This document shows positions 1 to 11,600 of a DNA stretch of 64,000 nucleotides, in pieces. Source of the stretch: Vandiemenella viatica (Eukaryota > Arthropoda > Insecta > Orthoptera > Morabidae); contig JARYHS010013630.1 of assembly GCA_031002005.1 (NCBI GenBank), positions 32,327,504 through 32,391,503 on the forward strand, read 5' to 3'. The translations under genes were made by a program, and so were the position numbers. The notes beneath the pieces are model-generated. The model searched no databases, was not told the DNA's origin, and was given only the letters and a program-made list of their open reading frames with translations. Each line of letters begins with the position of its first letter. Position 1 is the stretch's first letter.

Positions 1-150
1 CCCACCTACATTTGCCCTCTACAAATTTTAACTTTAAATTCTTTCAACGTTTTTGGTAAATTGTTCATCATTTCCCTTTGTAGCTTATTCCAATACCTGA
101 CACCTTTACCTAAAAAGATGAAGTTAAAATTATTATCTCCACAAATATCA
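1..150 (-). pseudogene. LINE reverse-transcriptase C-terminal fragment
   Basis: Read on the minus strand from about position 125 down, the sequence encodes GKGVRYWNKL followed closely by NNLPKTLKEFK. This is the pattern seen at the extreme C-terminus of many jockey/CR1-type non-LTR retrotransposon polyproteins (a 'yWN.LP..lK....FK' tail). Upstream coding (150-345, minus) is broken by stops and only vaguely LINE-like. A second copy of the same segment lies at 5405-5505 in the same orientation and shares most bases over about 85 nt. This is a decayed retrotransposon end, not a host gene. The clade is uncertain. Confidence 0.5.
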
Positions 151-541
151 AAACAAGACACAGTCATGAGGAAGAACATAACTGCAGAGTAATGTTAGCC
201 TCCTACTCTTCGTTTTTTGGCAACTGGAATATCCCTCCAAGATTTGAAATTGCTTGCATATATTTTTCTCAGTTCTTTTCGAATTGCCGCCGAGTTTCTT
301 GAATCCTTTCAGTGACGAAATCTTTGTTTTCACTTTCACATACATTTACCCTGCTGAATTCTACTAACTAATCATATTTACGATTTTTTAATTTTTATTT
401 TTGTAGTCATTTGATTTAACCTTCCACAAACATAGAAATTTTTATAAAGTTCTATAAATCCTTCCAAATTATCTCTTGACCACATTTTTCAAGATTTAGA
501 TTTTTATCTCTTAAAGCAGGGTAAAGTTAAATAAAGTCACC
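151..541. other. AT-rich sequence, nothing firm
   Basis: AT-rich DNA that may include decayed upstream coding of the adjacent LINE fragment (minus strand to about 345). I see no other recognisable gene or repeat. Confidence 0.4.
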
Positions 542-552
542 CAGAAATTCGA

Positions 553-809
553 TTTTTTTTTTTTTTTTTTTTTTTGTAACAGTTTAACGTCCCTTTTTAA
601 CAACGTGGTCTTTAGAGACGGGAAAGGATGGGGGCAAGGAATGGGAAGGAATTCGGCCATGGCCTTTTTGAAGGAAGCATCCCGGCATTCACCTGGAGTG
701 ATTTGGGAAACCATGGAAAACCCAAATCTGGATGCCCGGACGGGGATTCGAACCGCCGTCCTCCCGAATGCGAGGCCAGAACGCTATCCGTTACACCACC
801 ACGCTCGGT
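553..809 (-). mobile_element. tRNA-derived SINE (SINE1), full length with TSDs
   Basis: On the minus strand the element opens with a tRNA-like head: an A-box-like stretch around TGGTGTAACGGATAG and a perfect B box GGTTCGAATCC (plus positions 744-754). A body with a recurring AAACCATGG motif follows, and it ends in a poly(A) tail seen as poly(T) at 553-575. It is flanked by a perfect 11-bp direct repeat CAGAAATTCGA (542-552 and 810-820), which is a target-site duplication from LINE-mediated insertion. This is the reference copy for about fifteen SINE1 copies in the window. Reading frames across it are chance. Confidence 0.9.
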
Positions 810-881
810 CAGAAATTCGAACCAACAACGAACTTGTACTGACGCATCAAGACTGCAGACCGACAATGCACGTGTAAACAC

Positions 882-1033
882 AAGGCCCCGTTAGACCTGC
901 GCGCCAGATGTGCGCATTCGGAGCGCGCGCCAGGCCTCTCTGACCACCGAGCATTTACACGTAAAGGATTGATGCGCGCGCCTGGAGCGTACGCTCCAAA
1001 ACCGTCGGAAAAACCGTGCGTGTAAACGGGCCT
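882..1033. mobile_element. Possible small inverted-repeat element (MITE)
   Basis: A CpG-rich block starts AGGCCCCGTT and ends AACGGGCCT, giving short imperfect terminal inverted repeats. It has repeated CGTGTAAAC-like and GCGCGC motifs inside. Boundaries are not certain and I see no clear target-site duplication. Confidence 0.35.
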
Positions 1034-1687
1034 AATGGTTGTAGCAATTTCAAGTCAAATTGGTAATATTGCAGTCCGTGAGATAGAAATGGCGGGTTTT
1101 TGCTCCATTTGCTTTGCAAGCATATAAAAGGTGAAAATCCACCGCGTACTGACATCTTTAATCAATTTATGCTCTAGGAGACCCATTCCCTTTTGAATAG
1201 CATGCAGTTCGGGCTGTTGCTCATCTTGTATTACGCACTATCGCAAGAAAGATTTTTCCATCCTCACACCTCGTGGAAAGGGGTTTTAGCGCAGTAACCT
1301 ATATTATATATATATATTTTTTTTTTTTTAAAAGGAATATGTCGCTAATAACTCAATGTCGAGATTTGAGCATGTCAAAACAGGCACATAGTGATGGGAG
1401 GTAACTATACTTGAACAGGCGGCAGAAAGATAATCGCAGCAAGTCGGCCGATAACTACTTTTGCCGAATATTCGGCTAGATAGTCTGCAGAATATTCGGT
1501 AGTCCGCGAGTGGCCGAATATACTATTCATTTCAAGTCTAATTTAAACTAAATGAAAAAATATTATGCCAACACTTTATTAAACTAAATAAACAAATTAT
1601 AATCAAACTATCACACTTGCTTCTAAGTTAGCCCATGGAATCAATCAGCCAACAGCATCTCTACTAAATCACGCTTCTCGGCAATAC
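1034..1687. other. Intergenic, with clustered CCGAATATTCGG motifs
   Basis: No gene seen. A perfect 14-bp palindrome GCCGAATATTCGGC lies at 1463-1476. Two related half copies follow within about 50 bp (near 1490 and 1512). Short TA and T runs lie at about 1303-1330. The stretch could be the terminal region of another decayed DNA transposon, but I could not find a matching opposite end. Confidence 0.4.
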
Positions 1688-1695
1688 CCTAGAAC

Positions 1696-4126
1696 AGGGG
1701 TGGCCAACCCGTCGATCGCGATCGACCGGTCGATCGCGGCTATTAATCCAGTCGATCGTGGCAAGGTAGTTTCCATTTGTTTTCGCGATGGACAATAGGC
1801 GGGAAGCGTGCGGGACGCTGTCAATCCGTCAGTTGATGACAGGGACTAGCGGAGTTACGACGTCAACGTAAATATAAATCACGATTAGACTCTGCATCGC
1901 GCATTATAAGTGGATAAGTGGTTGAAGAGAAACTCTGAAGGAACATCAAATGAAGAAAGAAATGCTTCTAAATGTTCATCAATAAAGTAAGATAATATTC
2001 TCGATATTGTTACTATGGCAAACGAAACCCTCAATAATGTTCACTCGCCATCAGTACGAAAATAAATTTAATTCACATTTTGTGATATCATCATACGAAT
2101 TATATTATTATTAATTTTTTTTCTAGATCCTTGAAAAATTTGCTTCATAAAAATCGAAAACTTATCACTTTCACCAAAAATGGGAACGGGTCTACTTCTT
2201 TACTATGGTGAAAGAAACCTGTTGCTGGTTAATAGGCAATCCATGTCAATACCGAAAAAAGGAAATTTAGAATGAAATTTTAACACAATGCATAGTAAAT
2301 ATCAGACTTTTCACCTAACAGCAAAATAAGAAAGACTAAATTGAAAGCTTTGAAATCGCAATTAACAGCCCAAGAAAACATGTTTTCTAAGCCTATTTAG
2401 CAAAGCAAGGCTGCAACTGAAGCGTCTTTCCAAATAAGTTAAAGAATTGCACATAGGTGTAAACCTTTTCCCGATGGACAAAACATTCACGAAATTTTCG
2501 ATGCAGCGGCAGATTCGCTGCTCTTGAATTTGAAAAATAAAAATGGAATTAAAGAAGTTATTCATGGTTTACAGTTGTCTAGAAATACTGTGATGCGCCG
2601 TATAGAAACGATGAGTGAAAACATAAACGAAAAACTGTAAAAGACATATCGTCCGCTGCGTTGATTTTTCATTATAACTTGACGAGTCAACACATGTCAC
2701 TGATACAGAACAATTACTTTTATTCGGATGGCCTTTGAAGATTTCTCGATAAAAGAAGAACTGCTATGTATGATTTCCTAGAAATGAAAAACTCGTGGTC
2801 TTGATATATTCACGGAATTCAAAGCTTATACTAGTAAGATTAAGCTACCTTTGTATAAACTCGTATCGTATGGGCCTTCTGCAATGTCAGGTATTCATAA
2901 CGGTTTTATTTTCTTTGTCACAAAGACGAAGACTTTCCAGACTTCATTAGCTACCACTGCATAATTCATCAATAAGTACTGGCTAGTCAGAGACTAAACA
3001 CAAAACATTGAATGCAAATTTCTTTCAAGATTCTAAATTCCATAAAAGGAAAATCTCTCCAAAGGCGACTTTTTAAACAACAATTAGATGAGAAAGAACC
3101 AGATTCGGCATTACACACTGACGTAAGGTGGTTAAGTCGAAGCAAGTTTTAGAAAAGATTTCGAGATCTATTGGACGAAATAATAAAATTTATTGCAGAT
3201 GGGGGTGATGCAACTGTGTGATTTAGACTGGAAATATGATTTAACATTTTTGGCAGATTTTACCGGAAAACTGACCACATTAAATCTGGAACTACAAGCC
3301 AAGAATGAAACATTAATAGAAATTATAAGTTCTATTGCAGGATTCCAAACTGAAATAACGTCTTTAATAGTTGACATCGAAAAGAAAAAATTTCAACAAT
3401 TTGTAAACCCAAGGATCATGTGGAACCTACAATTTAATATGAAAAGTACACGGCAGAAATTAAGGCAGTGGTATCAGACTTCGAAATTCACTTTAGTGAT
3501 TTCAAAAAAATTGAGAAGTTGGTGTAATTCATCTGTTATCCGTTTAATAATTCCATTGATCATAGTGATATCTATGAAATGGCTTAAACAAATTGAAGAT
3601 ACATTTCAAATGGACCACATCATATTTTAAAACGAAATTATTACTCTGCGCTGCGACATATTTCTAAAAGCAAGGTCATCCTCAGGGCTAGATTTCTGGG
3701 CATTGGTTTCCAACTAGAAGTATCCAAATTTGAAGAAATGTGTTGAACAACTTCATTCGTGTTTTGGTTCAACATATTTATGTGAATCAGCATTTGCCTT
3801 CTTAAAACAAAGAAAAAATAAACACCGTTCTCGCTTGACAGACGCCCATACATTGGATTCTGTAAAGTTGGCAATTTCCAACTACAAACCTGATTTTGCT
3901 AATCTAGTGGAAGACGCTCAGACGCAATACTTACACTAATGTAAATAAGTAGTTGCTAAGAATAAGAGTTTAATGTTTTCCCTCTTAATAAAATAAAAAT
4001 ACAACAAAATTGTGTTCTGAACTATGCTGTTTCGTTCAACATTTCAAGCAGTATGTCATTGGTCGATCGCACAGGGTTTCGTCAGCAAACAGTAGATCTT
4101 GGGTCTAATAAAGTTGGCCACCCCTG
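1696..4126 (+). mobile_element. hAT DNA transposon, BED/GTF2IRD2-like type
   Basis: The termini are CAGGGGTGGCCAAC at the left and its reverse complement GTTGGCCACCCCTG at the right. They are flanked by a perfect 8-bp direct repeat CCCTAGAA (1688-1695 and 4127-4134). CAGGG termini plus an 8-bp TSD are the hallmark of hAT elements. Internal palindromic GATCG-rich sequence follows the left end and GGTCGATCGC recurs near the right end. The element carries a broken transposase. It is 2431 bp, a plausible length for an autonomous hAT that has since decayed. Confidence 0.93.
2195..3939 (+). pseudogene. Decayed hAT transposase (BED finger to dimerisation domain)
   Basis: The gene would encode the transposase that cuts and pastes the surrounding hAT element. 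Fragments appear in the expected order but in shifting frames. At about 2195-2260 there is a BED-zinc-finger-like stretch (YFFTMVKETCCWLI). At about 2500-2640 comes a segment ending TVMRRIETMSENI. At about 2680 a DESTHVTDTEQL segment matches the first catalytic Asp region of this family. At 3193-3630 the middle domain is open for 145 codons (FLADFTGKLTTLNLELQ). At 3730-3939 lies the C-terminal dimerisation domain (FGSTYLCESAFAFLKQ then SRLTDAHTLDSVK). Many stops and frameshifts make it inactive. The sequence type recalls GTF2IRD2/ZBED-like hAT proteins; that assignment is from memory of the family, not a search. Confidence 0.85.
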
Positions 4127-4134
4127 CCCTAGAA

Positions 4135-4569
4135 TGTATTGATTTCTTCTAAGACAAATTACCATTGAACTAGGAAAACCATTGTTACCTCAAACTATCT
4201 CATATAAGATGATATTACGTACTTAAAATTTAGAAAAAATAATTAAAGTGATACACTAAGTCACATCCAAACAAAGACTATCAGAGATATAGATTAAAGT
4301 CTAATATGCGATTCTGCGACAATGTCTCAGTATCGCGGTGGGACAGCAGAAGAGACAGCCGCTGTTTAGAGACGAGTGGAAACTGGTCACGAAACGAGAA
4401 GACATAGTCTTTTGAAGGTTCAAAGAAAAAAAAAACACCGAAATTTGGATGGCCAGTCAGTTATTTGAACGAAACTCCTTTCTTTTTTAATGGAAATTGA
4501 CGTTGTTAGCCATACAGCCACCTCAATGTATTCGTGATTTTCCAATGTGTACATATCGTATCATATTGA
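4135..4569. other. Nothing recognised
   Basis: AT-rich sequence continuing the host of the hAT insertion. No coding pattern, SINE head or inverted repeat stands out. Confidence 0.4.
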
Positions 4570-4696
4570 TTATTATTTTTTTCTATCTGGTAAGGACAAC
4601 ACAAGACGGAGACGACTCATAGTTAAAACCACCCATGCCCTAGGCCGGACTCGAATCGGCGACCCCTCCAACACTACCCCTTCGCTGCCGGGGTTG
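4570..4696 (-). mobile_element. SINE2 (second tRNA-derived SINE family), minus copy
   Basis: On the minus strand it reads CCCCGGCAGCGAAGGGGTAG, then a B-box-like GATTCGAGTCC, then a body with GTCGTCTCCGTCTTGTGTTG. The head and body match the plus-strand copy at 4903. Family membership rests on comparison within the window (also 32640 and 43875). Confidence 0.65.
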
Positions 4697-4902
4697 CCAT
4701 GACACAGCTACGTTGCTAGCCCACCAGGCTCGATAGCAGCTTTTATAGATCAACCAACAGAAGTCATTCAAACACAACCAGGCAACAACTCTACTGCTAC
4801 GGACGCAGACTACTCTTTGCATTATTATAATATTTAGCTATCTCATTCGCAAAGTTCTCGGACTCGCATATTTATTTGTAAATGCTTATCGTGTGTTAAG
4901 CC

Positions 4903-5215
4903 CGCCCTGGCAGTGTAGGGCCTAGCAAGCTGGCCTCTCATTATAAAGGTCGCCGGTTCGATTCCGTCTTTGGACACGAGTGGCTTACTCGTCTTCTGTT
5001 GTCCTCATCGTAGTGGCTCAAATTACACGAGCGCGCAAACTGAAGCTGTTTGAATGGTCTCAGATAGCGAAATCGAATGTTAACTAGGTCAGGCAGTGCA
5101 ATGCAGTGCTAGACGAAACATTAGCCGGGCCAACAGTCCAGAGTAACTGTCTCAACTCAAATGAGGTGTTAAGACAGAAAAATTCCTCTAGTGCTAACGT
5201 CATATACAGGCAGTT
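4903..5215 (+). mobile_element. SINE2, plus copy
   Basis: Starts CCCTGGCAGTGTAGGGCC, with B box GGTTCGATTCC at about 4954-4964 and a downstream GTCGTCTTCTGTTGTCCTC-type body shared with the minus copy at 4570. The 3' end is approximate because no TSD was identified. Confidence 0.65.
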
Positions 5216-5404
5216 TCCTTAACTTTACTTATCATGCTTAAGATATGTTTCTACGAGAACACGAGTCCAATTCTTCCCACAAAAAACTGTTTATCCGCCG
5301 TCCGACTGAAATTTCATTTGGTTGTTTAGAGTACTGTATAATTTAATTAAGATGGAACGCACGGTACAATTTCACTACTCATCCATTTTGTCCCTTTCTT
5401 TAAC
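5216..5404. other. Nothing recognised
   Basis: Short spacer between the SINE2 copy and a LINE tail fragment; no pattern seen. Confidence 0.3.
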
Positions 5405-5505
5405 CAGCCATCTTTTGCCCTCTACAAATTTTAATTTTAAATTCTTTCAGTGTTTTTGGTAAATTATTTATCATTTCCCTTGGTAATTTATTACCATCTC
5501 TGACT
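5405..5505 (-). pseudogene. LINE C-terminal fragment, second copy
   Basis: The minus strand encodes NKLPREMINNLPKTLKEFK, nearly the same as the fragment at 1-150. Upstream minus-strand coding (to 5671, 66 codons) is open but not recognisably LINE. It is a truncated retrotransposon end; the repetition of this segment supports a dispersed family. Confidence 0.5.
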
Positions 5506-5780
5506 CACTTACGACAAACTTCCCCACACTCTTATGCCTGAAATCGAATGGCAGCATCAATGCACCACTCTTAATTGTTCCACCAGTATCTTTACACGCC
5601 TCTGCAATCATCAGACAACCTTGCCAATTGCACACCAACGGTACAACGGGTCTGCAGTTCACCCACCGCACATGAAAACCGTAAATGTTGAAATAGAAAG
5701 TTACAGCCTACTGTAATGATTTAGACAGCTGGCACAGAGCAGCAGTGTTCGCTCTTCCTGCTCTTAAGAGATGAAAGACG

Positions 5781-5994
5781 CAGGGCCGGCGCTAGGAATT
5801 TAGGGCCCGGTGTAAAATATGGGAGACCTTTTTTTTTTAGCTCTAGAAACTAGCCGGACGACAATGCGCGCGGATTCTTGGTCTCGTCTCGAGGCCTGGG
5901 GGCCCCTGCAACCGGGGATCGGGACCCCCCCCCCCCCATCAGCCGGCGGGCCCGGGAACATTTGACCCGCTTAACGCCCTTAACGCCAGCCCTG
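5781..5994. mobile_element. Short hAT-like MITE
   Basis: Begins CAGGGCCGGCG and ends with the inverse CGCCAGCCCTG-type terminus. Flanks are GAAAGACG on the left and (G)AAAGACAG on the right, so 7 of 8 bases of a probable 8-bp TSD agree if the end is placed one base earlier. The interior is C/G-rich with a long C run at 5923-5938. There is no transposase, so it would move only in trans. Confidence 0.55.
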
Positions 5995-6054
5995 AAAGAC
6001 AGTAGAGTGGCCATACTGGACAGGCACTGGTTCAGCTACCACTACTGTTGCTTG

Positions 6055-6443
6055 GGGAGCGTGCATGAACCACGTAGCTCCATTTTGGCTTCCTGTGAAC
6101 CCCCCTCCCCCCCACGTAGCCCTATGTGGCTTTTGCCTCTCCCCCCCCCCCCCCCCCGACGTGGCACGTAGCTTTTTTCCCTTTTGATTCCAGAAGACAC
6201 TTTGTACTGTTTTCTCTTGTTAGACTATTGTAAATTACATACGGAGATAATTAACTGAGGGAAATAAATATTTATATGCTGTTTTGAGTTCTGTTGCTCA
6301 TTTTAACTGTCAAAAATGTTATGAAAGGAAAGCTACGTGGCCTGGCTCGGAACCCCCCCCCTCCCCCCACGTAGCCCAGCGTAGCCTTTCAGCCAACCCC
6401 TCCCCCCCCCCTGGACCGAGCCACGTAGTTTGTGGAAGTTCCC
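6055..6443 (+). mobile_element. PIF/Harbinger-like MITE (family A), TSD TTG
   Basis: Terminal inverted repeats read GGGAGCGTGCATGAACCACG at the left and the inverse (ACGTAGTTTGTGGAAGTTCCC) at the right. A 3-bp duplication TTG flanks it (6052-6054 and 6444-6446). Internally it has repeated CACGTAG motifs beside long C runs and a conserved AT-rich core (GATTCCAGAAGACA, GGAGATAATTAA). It has no transposase. Eight copies occur in this window; with 3-bp TSDs, PIF/Harbinger is the best superfamily guess. Confidence 0.85.
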
Positions 6444-6696
6444 TTGTCATAGTAGAAGTGTTTTTCCGTAGTCGTCTACAAAATGCTTACCGACACAGCT
6501 TATCACTCAGCTTGTATCAATCACTAAACTCCCTCTAATTTGACAATGGTGATGTAACGGAGCTCCGAGTCCGCCAGTGCAAAACTTCCGCATCAAATTG
6601 TACCTCCACTTACTCATCCGCAATTTTTAATGCGGAATTATAGCGGATGTTTTGTAATACGAATTTACAAGTTTGAACTTGCATGTAAAGGAAAGT

Positions 6697-7012
6697 CCCC
6701 TATTCACGGTCCAACTTGTAGGACCTTCGCGTAGAACTACCGTAGGACGCGTTTACTCATTCACGCTATCAGAAGAGGTCCAGCCAGCCCTTTCCACTGG
6801 TACTTTCTAGCGGCGCACCAGCGTCCTTATCGCACACTCGTTGCGTATTTCGTACTATCAAGATGCAACGCCATAGCTTGTTGGAAGGCAGGAGCCCGTG
6901 TTGGTTGTTTGGGATTCCAACCACATCGAACACGTGCAGCCCCTTTCACGGCAAGAGTGCTACATCAGAAAATCAGATCATCGTAGGTCCCACAAATTTG
7001 ACTGTGAATGGG
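6697..7012. mobile_element. Unclassified inverted-repeat element
   Basis: Left arm 6697-6725 (CCCCTATTCACGGTCCAACT continuing to AGGACC) is an imperfect reverse complement of 6986-7012 (GGTCCCACAAATTTGACTGT continuing to GAATGGG). About 24 of 28 positions pair. Arms of this kind around about 260 bp of unique sequence fit a MITE, but no TSD is clear. A 76-codon frame inside has no recognisable features. Confidence 0.5.
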
Positions 7013-7604
7013 CCGCTAGCGATGGAAAGGCGGGAGGCAGGCACGGAGATGTGTGGTGGCGCTTCAATTAGTCGAGTCGCAAAGTTCATATGATAAAGAT
7101 TGTTTGTTGACGCGTGCCTAGTTGAGTTAATAATTATGTAAATAATTAATTCACTCGTTAAATCATCCAGCCATTGAAAGATAAGGCAGAAAATAATAAG
7201 ACAGTATTAGATGCAAATAGACTTTGCTTATGCAAAACGAAGAATTTGTGATAAAAAATACTTGTTTTGATTTTAAGTTTATTTCTGATAAAATATTAAA
7301 ATCTAAATAATTATAAATTTATTTTTCCACATCTGCTTTCGCTTTTCACATCCGCGGATGTCAAGCACTGAAAATCCGCATCCTCTAACAATGCTAGTTC
7401 AAAACATGGAGTACATCAGAGGTTTCTGTGAGGACTTTGATGTAACCATTTAAAGTGCTCGCGTCCTCGGCGCAAGGGTTGGTATTCCAGTTCTATGCAG
7501 AGCCTAGACTCTGACTCCCAATTACACAGAGTCTGCTGAGCAGACCGAATTCACCGCCTCAAGTGATTGATACGAGTGCCTCTGTGCCTCGATCCATGAC
7601 TATT
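7013..7604. other. Nothing firm; CpG motifs near 7350
   Basis: AT-rich with a local TCCGCGGATG and GCGGAT repeats (also near 6580-6650), suggesting the remnant ends of a decayed DNA transposon spanning about 6560-7390. No TSD was found. Confidence 0.3.
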
Positions 7605-7762
7605 ATTTTCCTTTCGGCTCTAAGTCCCGTCAATGCCGAGCTCATTAGAAGCGGAAAAAGATTAGGAACAAGGAGCGGGAAGAAATTCGATCTTAATCTA
7701 TTGAAGGAATCATCCCGACATTCGCCTGGAGTGATTTCGAGAAATCATGGAAAGCCTCTCCG
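7605..7762 (-). mobile_element. SINE1 fragment, head missing
   Basis: Matches the tail half of SINE1 (GGAACAAGGAGCGGGAAG, CCCGACATTCGCCTGGAGTG) and stops before the tRNA-like head. Divergent and truncated. Confidence 0.7.
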
Positions 7763-8804
7763 AATCCACTTTGTCATTGCCTTAAAACAATTTTCATCTA
7801 TTTTTTTTAACGAGTTTTAAGATACGTGTTATGGTATAACGGTGGAATTTCCTGTCAGAGCTTCGTTAGAGTACATTTATTACGCGATCATTCGCAAGAT
7901 CTGCAGGAATACCTGTGTTCAAAGACTGGGGGGATATGTGATAGGTGCCTCGTACGTTGTGGATTTACTATCGTGATCTCTCGGCAATATTTCATCGTGA
8001 TCGGAGTGTTGTAAACTGCTTCGAGGATTACGTAGGCGGTGCAGCCATGACGTAAAGCGTGGCGGCGTTTACCAAACACTTAGGGTTAAGAGTCTTTATC
8101 AAAAATTAAGATTCTCGTTAATCATCCGAACGGCAATAGTGTCCAACTTTTTTTTGTATCTTCGGGGTTTGTTGACAGCTGAAATTATTCAACAGCATCT
8201 GCGCTAAGGAAGTTAAACGCCAAAATAGTTTTACTATTTTTTTATTCGTTAGTAAAACATGCTACTGTAGGAACACGATTAATAGAAATAACGAAGAAAT
8301 CCCATGAGGACTGGCGATCAGCCATGTACAAAATTTTACCAGACAAACGTGAAATGCAAAGGTTGCAAGCCTTCTCTACAGAATCCGTTAGATAATAATA
8401 TCTTTCCATCAATAGCGTAAAGGCATTAAAACTGAGAAAAATTAAATATGCAGTATAGCGACTTTTTTCAGCTTTGTTTTTTAACAAATAGTCCCGCCCT
8501 GTCTTGCTACGTGCCATTGCACTGAGGGTGGTGGAGTATCTGACTTATTATTCTATTGTCTTTCAACGTTAACAACATCCAGATTGGGTCAAGCAGGGGT
8601 GGAAGTAAATTCTTGATATCTTGAGGAATGAGCCATGTAGCCGTTATACATTTTCCCGTTAATGATCACCCAACACAAGAATAGCAGCCTGCTTGATTGT
8701 TTTGATTAGGGACGAGATGACGTAGTTATTCATCGCACATCCGTCTGAATGGGCTTGACATGCCTTTTCATCTTTGAAGAAAAATCCTCTATTAAACCTC
8801 GAAT
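7763..8804. other. Nothing recognised
   Basis: No element termini or SINE head. The longest frame (8242-8517, minus, 91 codons) has no motif I can place and no codon pattern to set it apart from chance. Confidence 0.4.
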
Positions 8805-9085
8805 TCATCGGGGATCCAATCCCGGTTGACCTGTCCGCACTGAACTTGGTCTCGGTTGTTCGGATCCTCCCAAATCAGGCGTACTAAGCCATTGTGTCAG
8901 AGATAGGACAGCCAGTTCCTTTCTTCCGAGACCTGCAGATAACGTAGAATCCGAACCGCGGAGCGGCCTGGCCAACTTCATATGAACAACGCAGAGTCCG
9001 TAAAAATCCACACAGTGGGATTCGAACACGGAACCTTGAATTTAGTAGGCGAGCTCCTTATTCACTTAGCTACCAGACCGCCAAG
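8805..9085 (-). mobile_element. tRNA-derived SINE, family 4
   Basis: The minus strand starts with a tRNA-like head at about 9080: A-box-like TGGTAGCTAAGTGAATAAGG, then B box TGTTCGAATCC at about 9010. The body runs to about 8805. Part of the body (GAATCCGAACC and CATATGAA, plus strand) recurs at 49755-49870, supporting a dispersed family. Confidence 0.6.
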
Positions 9086-11429
9086 CGTAAATAGCAGGAC
9101 ACCATTCAATCGCGAATGATGTGGAGTCATGGAAATCTCACGAAGAATGTAAAGTTTTAACCAGCACGCTGGTTGATGATATAATGATAATGGGGGATCT
9201 AAGTGCCGCCATCAGTGTGTCAGACTTGTAACTTGTGTTCTGTGTGGTAAGTGGATTTTTGTAGTTTATGAGGTGGAGATTGGGGACCGTCGCAGTATTA
9301 GCCTAGGTTAGTGCGAGAAACCGCCTAAAAACCGCAGTCAGCACTGACCGACCGCAATGCGGTGGCGCAAAAAACGCCCGCAGCCAAATGGCGGTCGTCT
9401 GAAATTAGCGTAACAACCACACAGGAACACGAATTACTATCTCATTCATTTATAGGGGAAGTCACTCATACTGTCCCACTTTATAATGAGTGTCGGGGAA
9501 AGCCACAATGAACAACCACAAAGCATTTTCTGAAATTGCGTTTTTCCTTATTCTGGCTTCAACCAAGAAAATACATCGGTTAATTGAGGTACACACTATC
9601 GATAATTTTATTCTAAAATAGCAAAGATGAATCAGTTACTCGGCGATTCACAGCGATTAATTGGGATTAATTACGTAATTGCCTCAATTCTTTTTTTCCA
9701 CTTATTATAAAAAAAGCAACGAGAAAAAAATACACACACACTCTCTCTTATCCCTGCCTTACGAGACGAAATGTTCGTTACAAGCTAATGAGTTAATTTT
9801 TTAATTTTATAAAACCTCAAAATACGTTTTGCACACCGAGAGACAGTCGTAGTGCATGTGCGCTATTATTGACCCAGGTGGTGTCTTGGACCACGCCCCT
9901 TTTTGTCTGGCCATTTATCTCGGAGTACACGACTCTAGCGAAACAATGGGCGTGCAACCGCTTCTAGACTTCAAGCATCCTGACACGGCACTTGCAGCAA
10001 GACGCTGAGAAGGTCTATTGAATGAAGATAAGTTTTGTGGTCTAGTACGAATTTTCATTACTGTCTGTAAGAAATATCTTTTACGCTGACCACTGTTGAA
10101 CTAATATCCATAGAGTCGTAGAGATGACTTTGAGGCAATTCCAGAATACATGAGCGATCATCAGCATTAATTTCAATCCGAACTTAGACAACTCAGAGCT
10201 TGGAATATAGGAAATAAGAGCATACGGGTATAAGTGCACTTCCCGGTAGGGCTGTGGTGGGAGTGTTTACTTGACCTAAAGCAACTACCTGCACCGAAAA
10301 TTCCGAGTATCCAGCCTATATTACTGCTTAAGGCTCTAATTACTGTTGTGCTATCCGTACAGGACAGTGCAGCTTATAGCAACAGCTCTATTTGTAGTAC
10401 ACGATTCTACGGTTACAATGTACCGTGTCGTCATAGAAGTATTGATAACTAATAGGAGTAAACCTGCAGCACATCGTAGCAGCAAAGCTTATGGAGAATA
10501 CAGAAGAAAAGAGGTTGTGTTAACGGTATGGTGGTGTCAGAAAGAAAGATCGATAAGATGTCATGGAATGTTTAAGATAAAAACTGGGAAGTTTTGGATG
10601 CGACTGAACATTTGTGTGTAGCACTGGACACAACCCTTTACAAATTTTGAAAAGAGTGAATCATACGAAAAGGAGAGCAGGCGAAGAAGACAGGTCGGAT
10701 TCTAAAATTTTCACAGAAGAACTGGGAGACTTCCTGAGTAAAGACTCCGAGGAGGACATGGTCAAGTCACGGAAACGGAAAGGAGCCGAGATGATATTGG
10801 AATATTTCAAATGACAGTTGGGACTAGTCCCTTTTGAAAGATGAGATCTTAGGACAGTGAATTTTAATTCTTAGTGCCCTAAAATGAAGAGTGTGTTCAG
10901 ACTCAAAAACACTTTTTCATGGATGTGATGCTTAGTCGCTGCAGTAAACAATGTGCCCAAATTTTTACTATCACGTGTATACGACTTTTGCTTTACATCC
11001 CAAATATAATTCCAGAATAGAAACAAAGAAAAAATGAACACGAGGGAAGAGCAGTATCTGCATCTAGAAATGATTTTCTGTGCGTGGAAATTAATAAGTG
11101 ACAGTCCTACATGAAAAAATGTTTGTGGAGAAAATTGTAGGAGATAGAGTTGACCTGTAATTGCCGTGAAAACGAAGAAATTAAACTGTATATTAGGAAG
11201 TATACTGCGCTAGCCTTCCTGAAAACTGATGACTTCTTAGACGGCTGGATCGAAATACATTTACAGGCCTCAGAAAATTGCCTCAGCTCTTTGATTATTT
11301 CACCGAACAATGGTTGGAAAATGAAAAAAAAATCCTTCTAGACTACGGTATGCGACACTGTCCAATGAGCACAGTGGAAAACAGCAACAACACAACTTTC
11401 TCGGGGACCAAACCCCAGCATCAGTGGAA
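9086..11429. other. Long stretch without recognisable features
   Basis: No reading frame above 91 codons and none with a recognisable motif. No terminal inverted repeats or SINE heads noticed. A CT/CA-rich run lies near 9732-9750. Plausible host intergenic DNA or deeply decayed repeats. Confidence 0.4.
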
Positions 11430-11540
11430 TACTGTGAACAGTATGGTAAATCAGTGGTTACGGGGATTGCTTTCAATGTTCGGGGACCCAGGATTGAATC
11501 CCGGTGTGGCCTGCATTTTTAAGAGTTGTGCTTGATCATA
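11430..11540 (+). mobile_element. Possible tRNA-like SINE head
   Basis: ATGGTAAATCAGTGGTTACG resembles an A box and GGATTGAATCC resembles a B box with two changes, at roughly tRNA spacing. No copy elsewhere in the window and no TSD, so this stays tentative. Confidence 0.3.
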
Positions 11541-11600
11541 TGAACTACGCCAGGACGTTACCACGTTATACTTTAAGGCCAGGTACGACTATGTCACCAG

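Noticed and set aside
605..894. Overlapping frames of 88-90 codons on both strands
   Set aside because: They lie within a tRNA-derived SINE and follow no coding pattern.
5878..6538. Proline-rich frames around 5.9-6.5 kb
   Set aside because: The proline codons come from C runs inside MITEs.
11238..11275. CTGATGA followed by GAAA, a possible hammerhead
   Set aside because: The intervening sequence cannot form stem II and the flanks do not pair.
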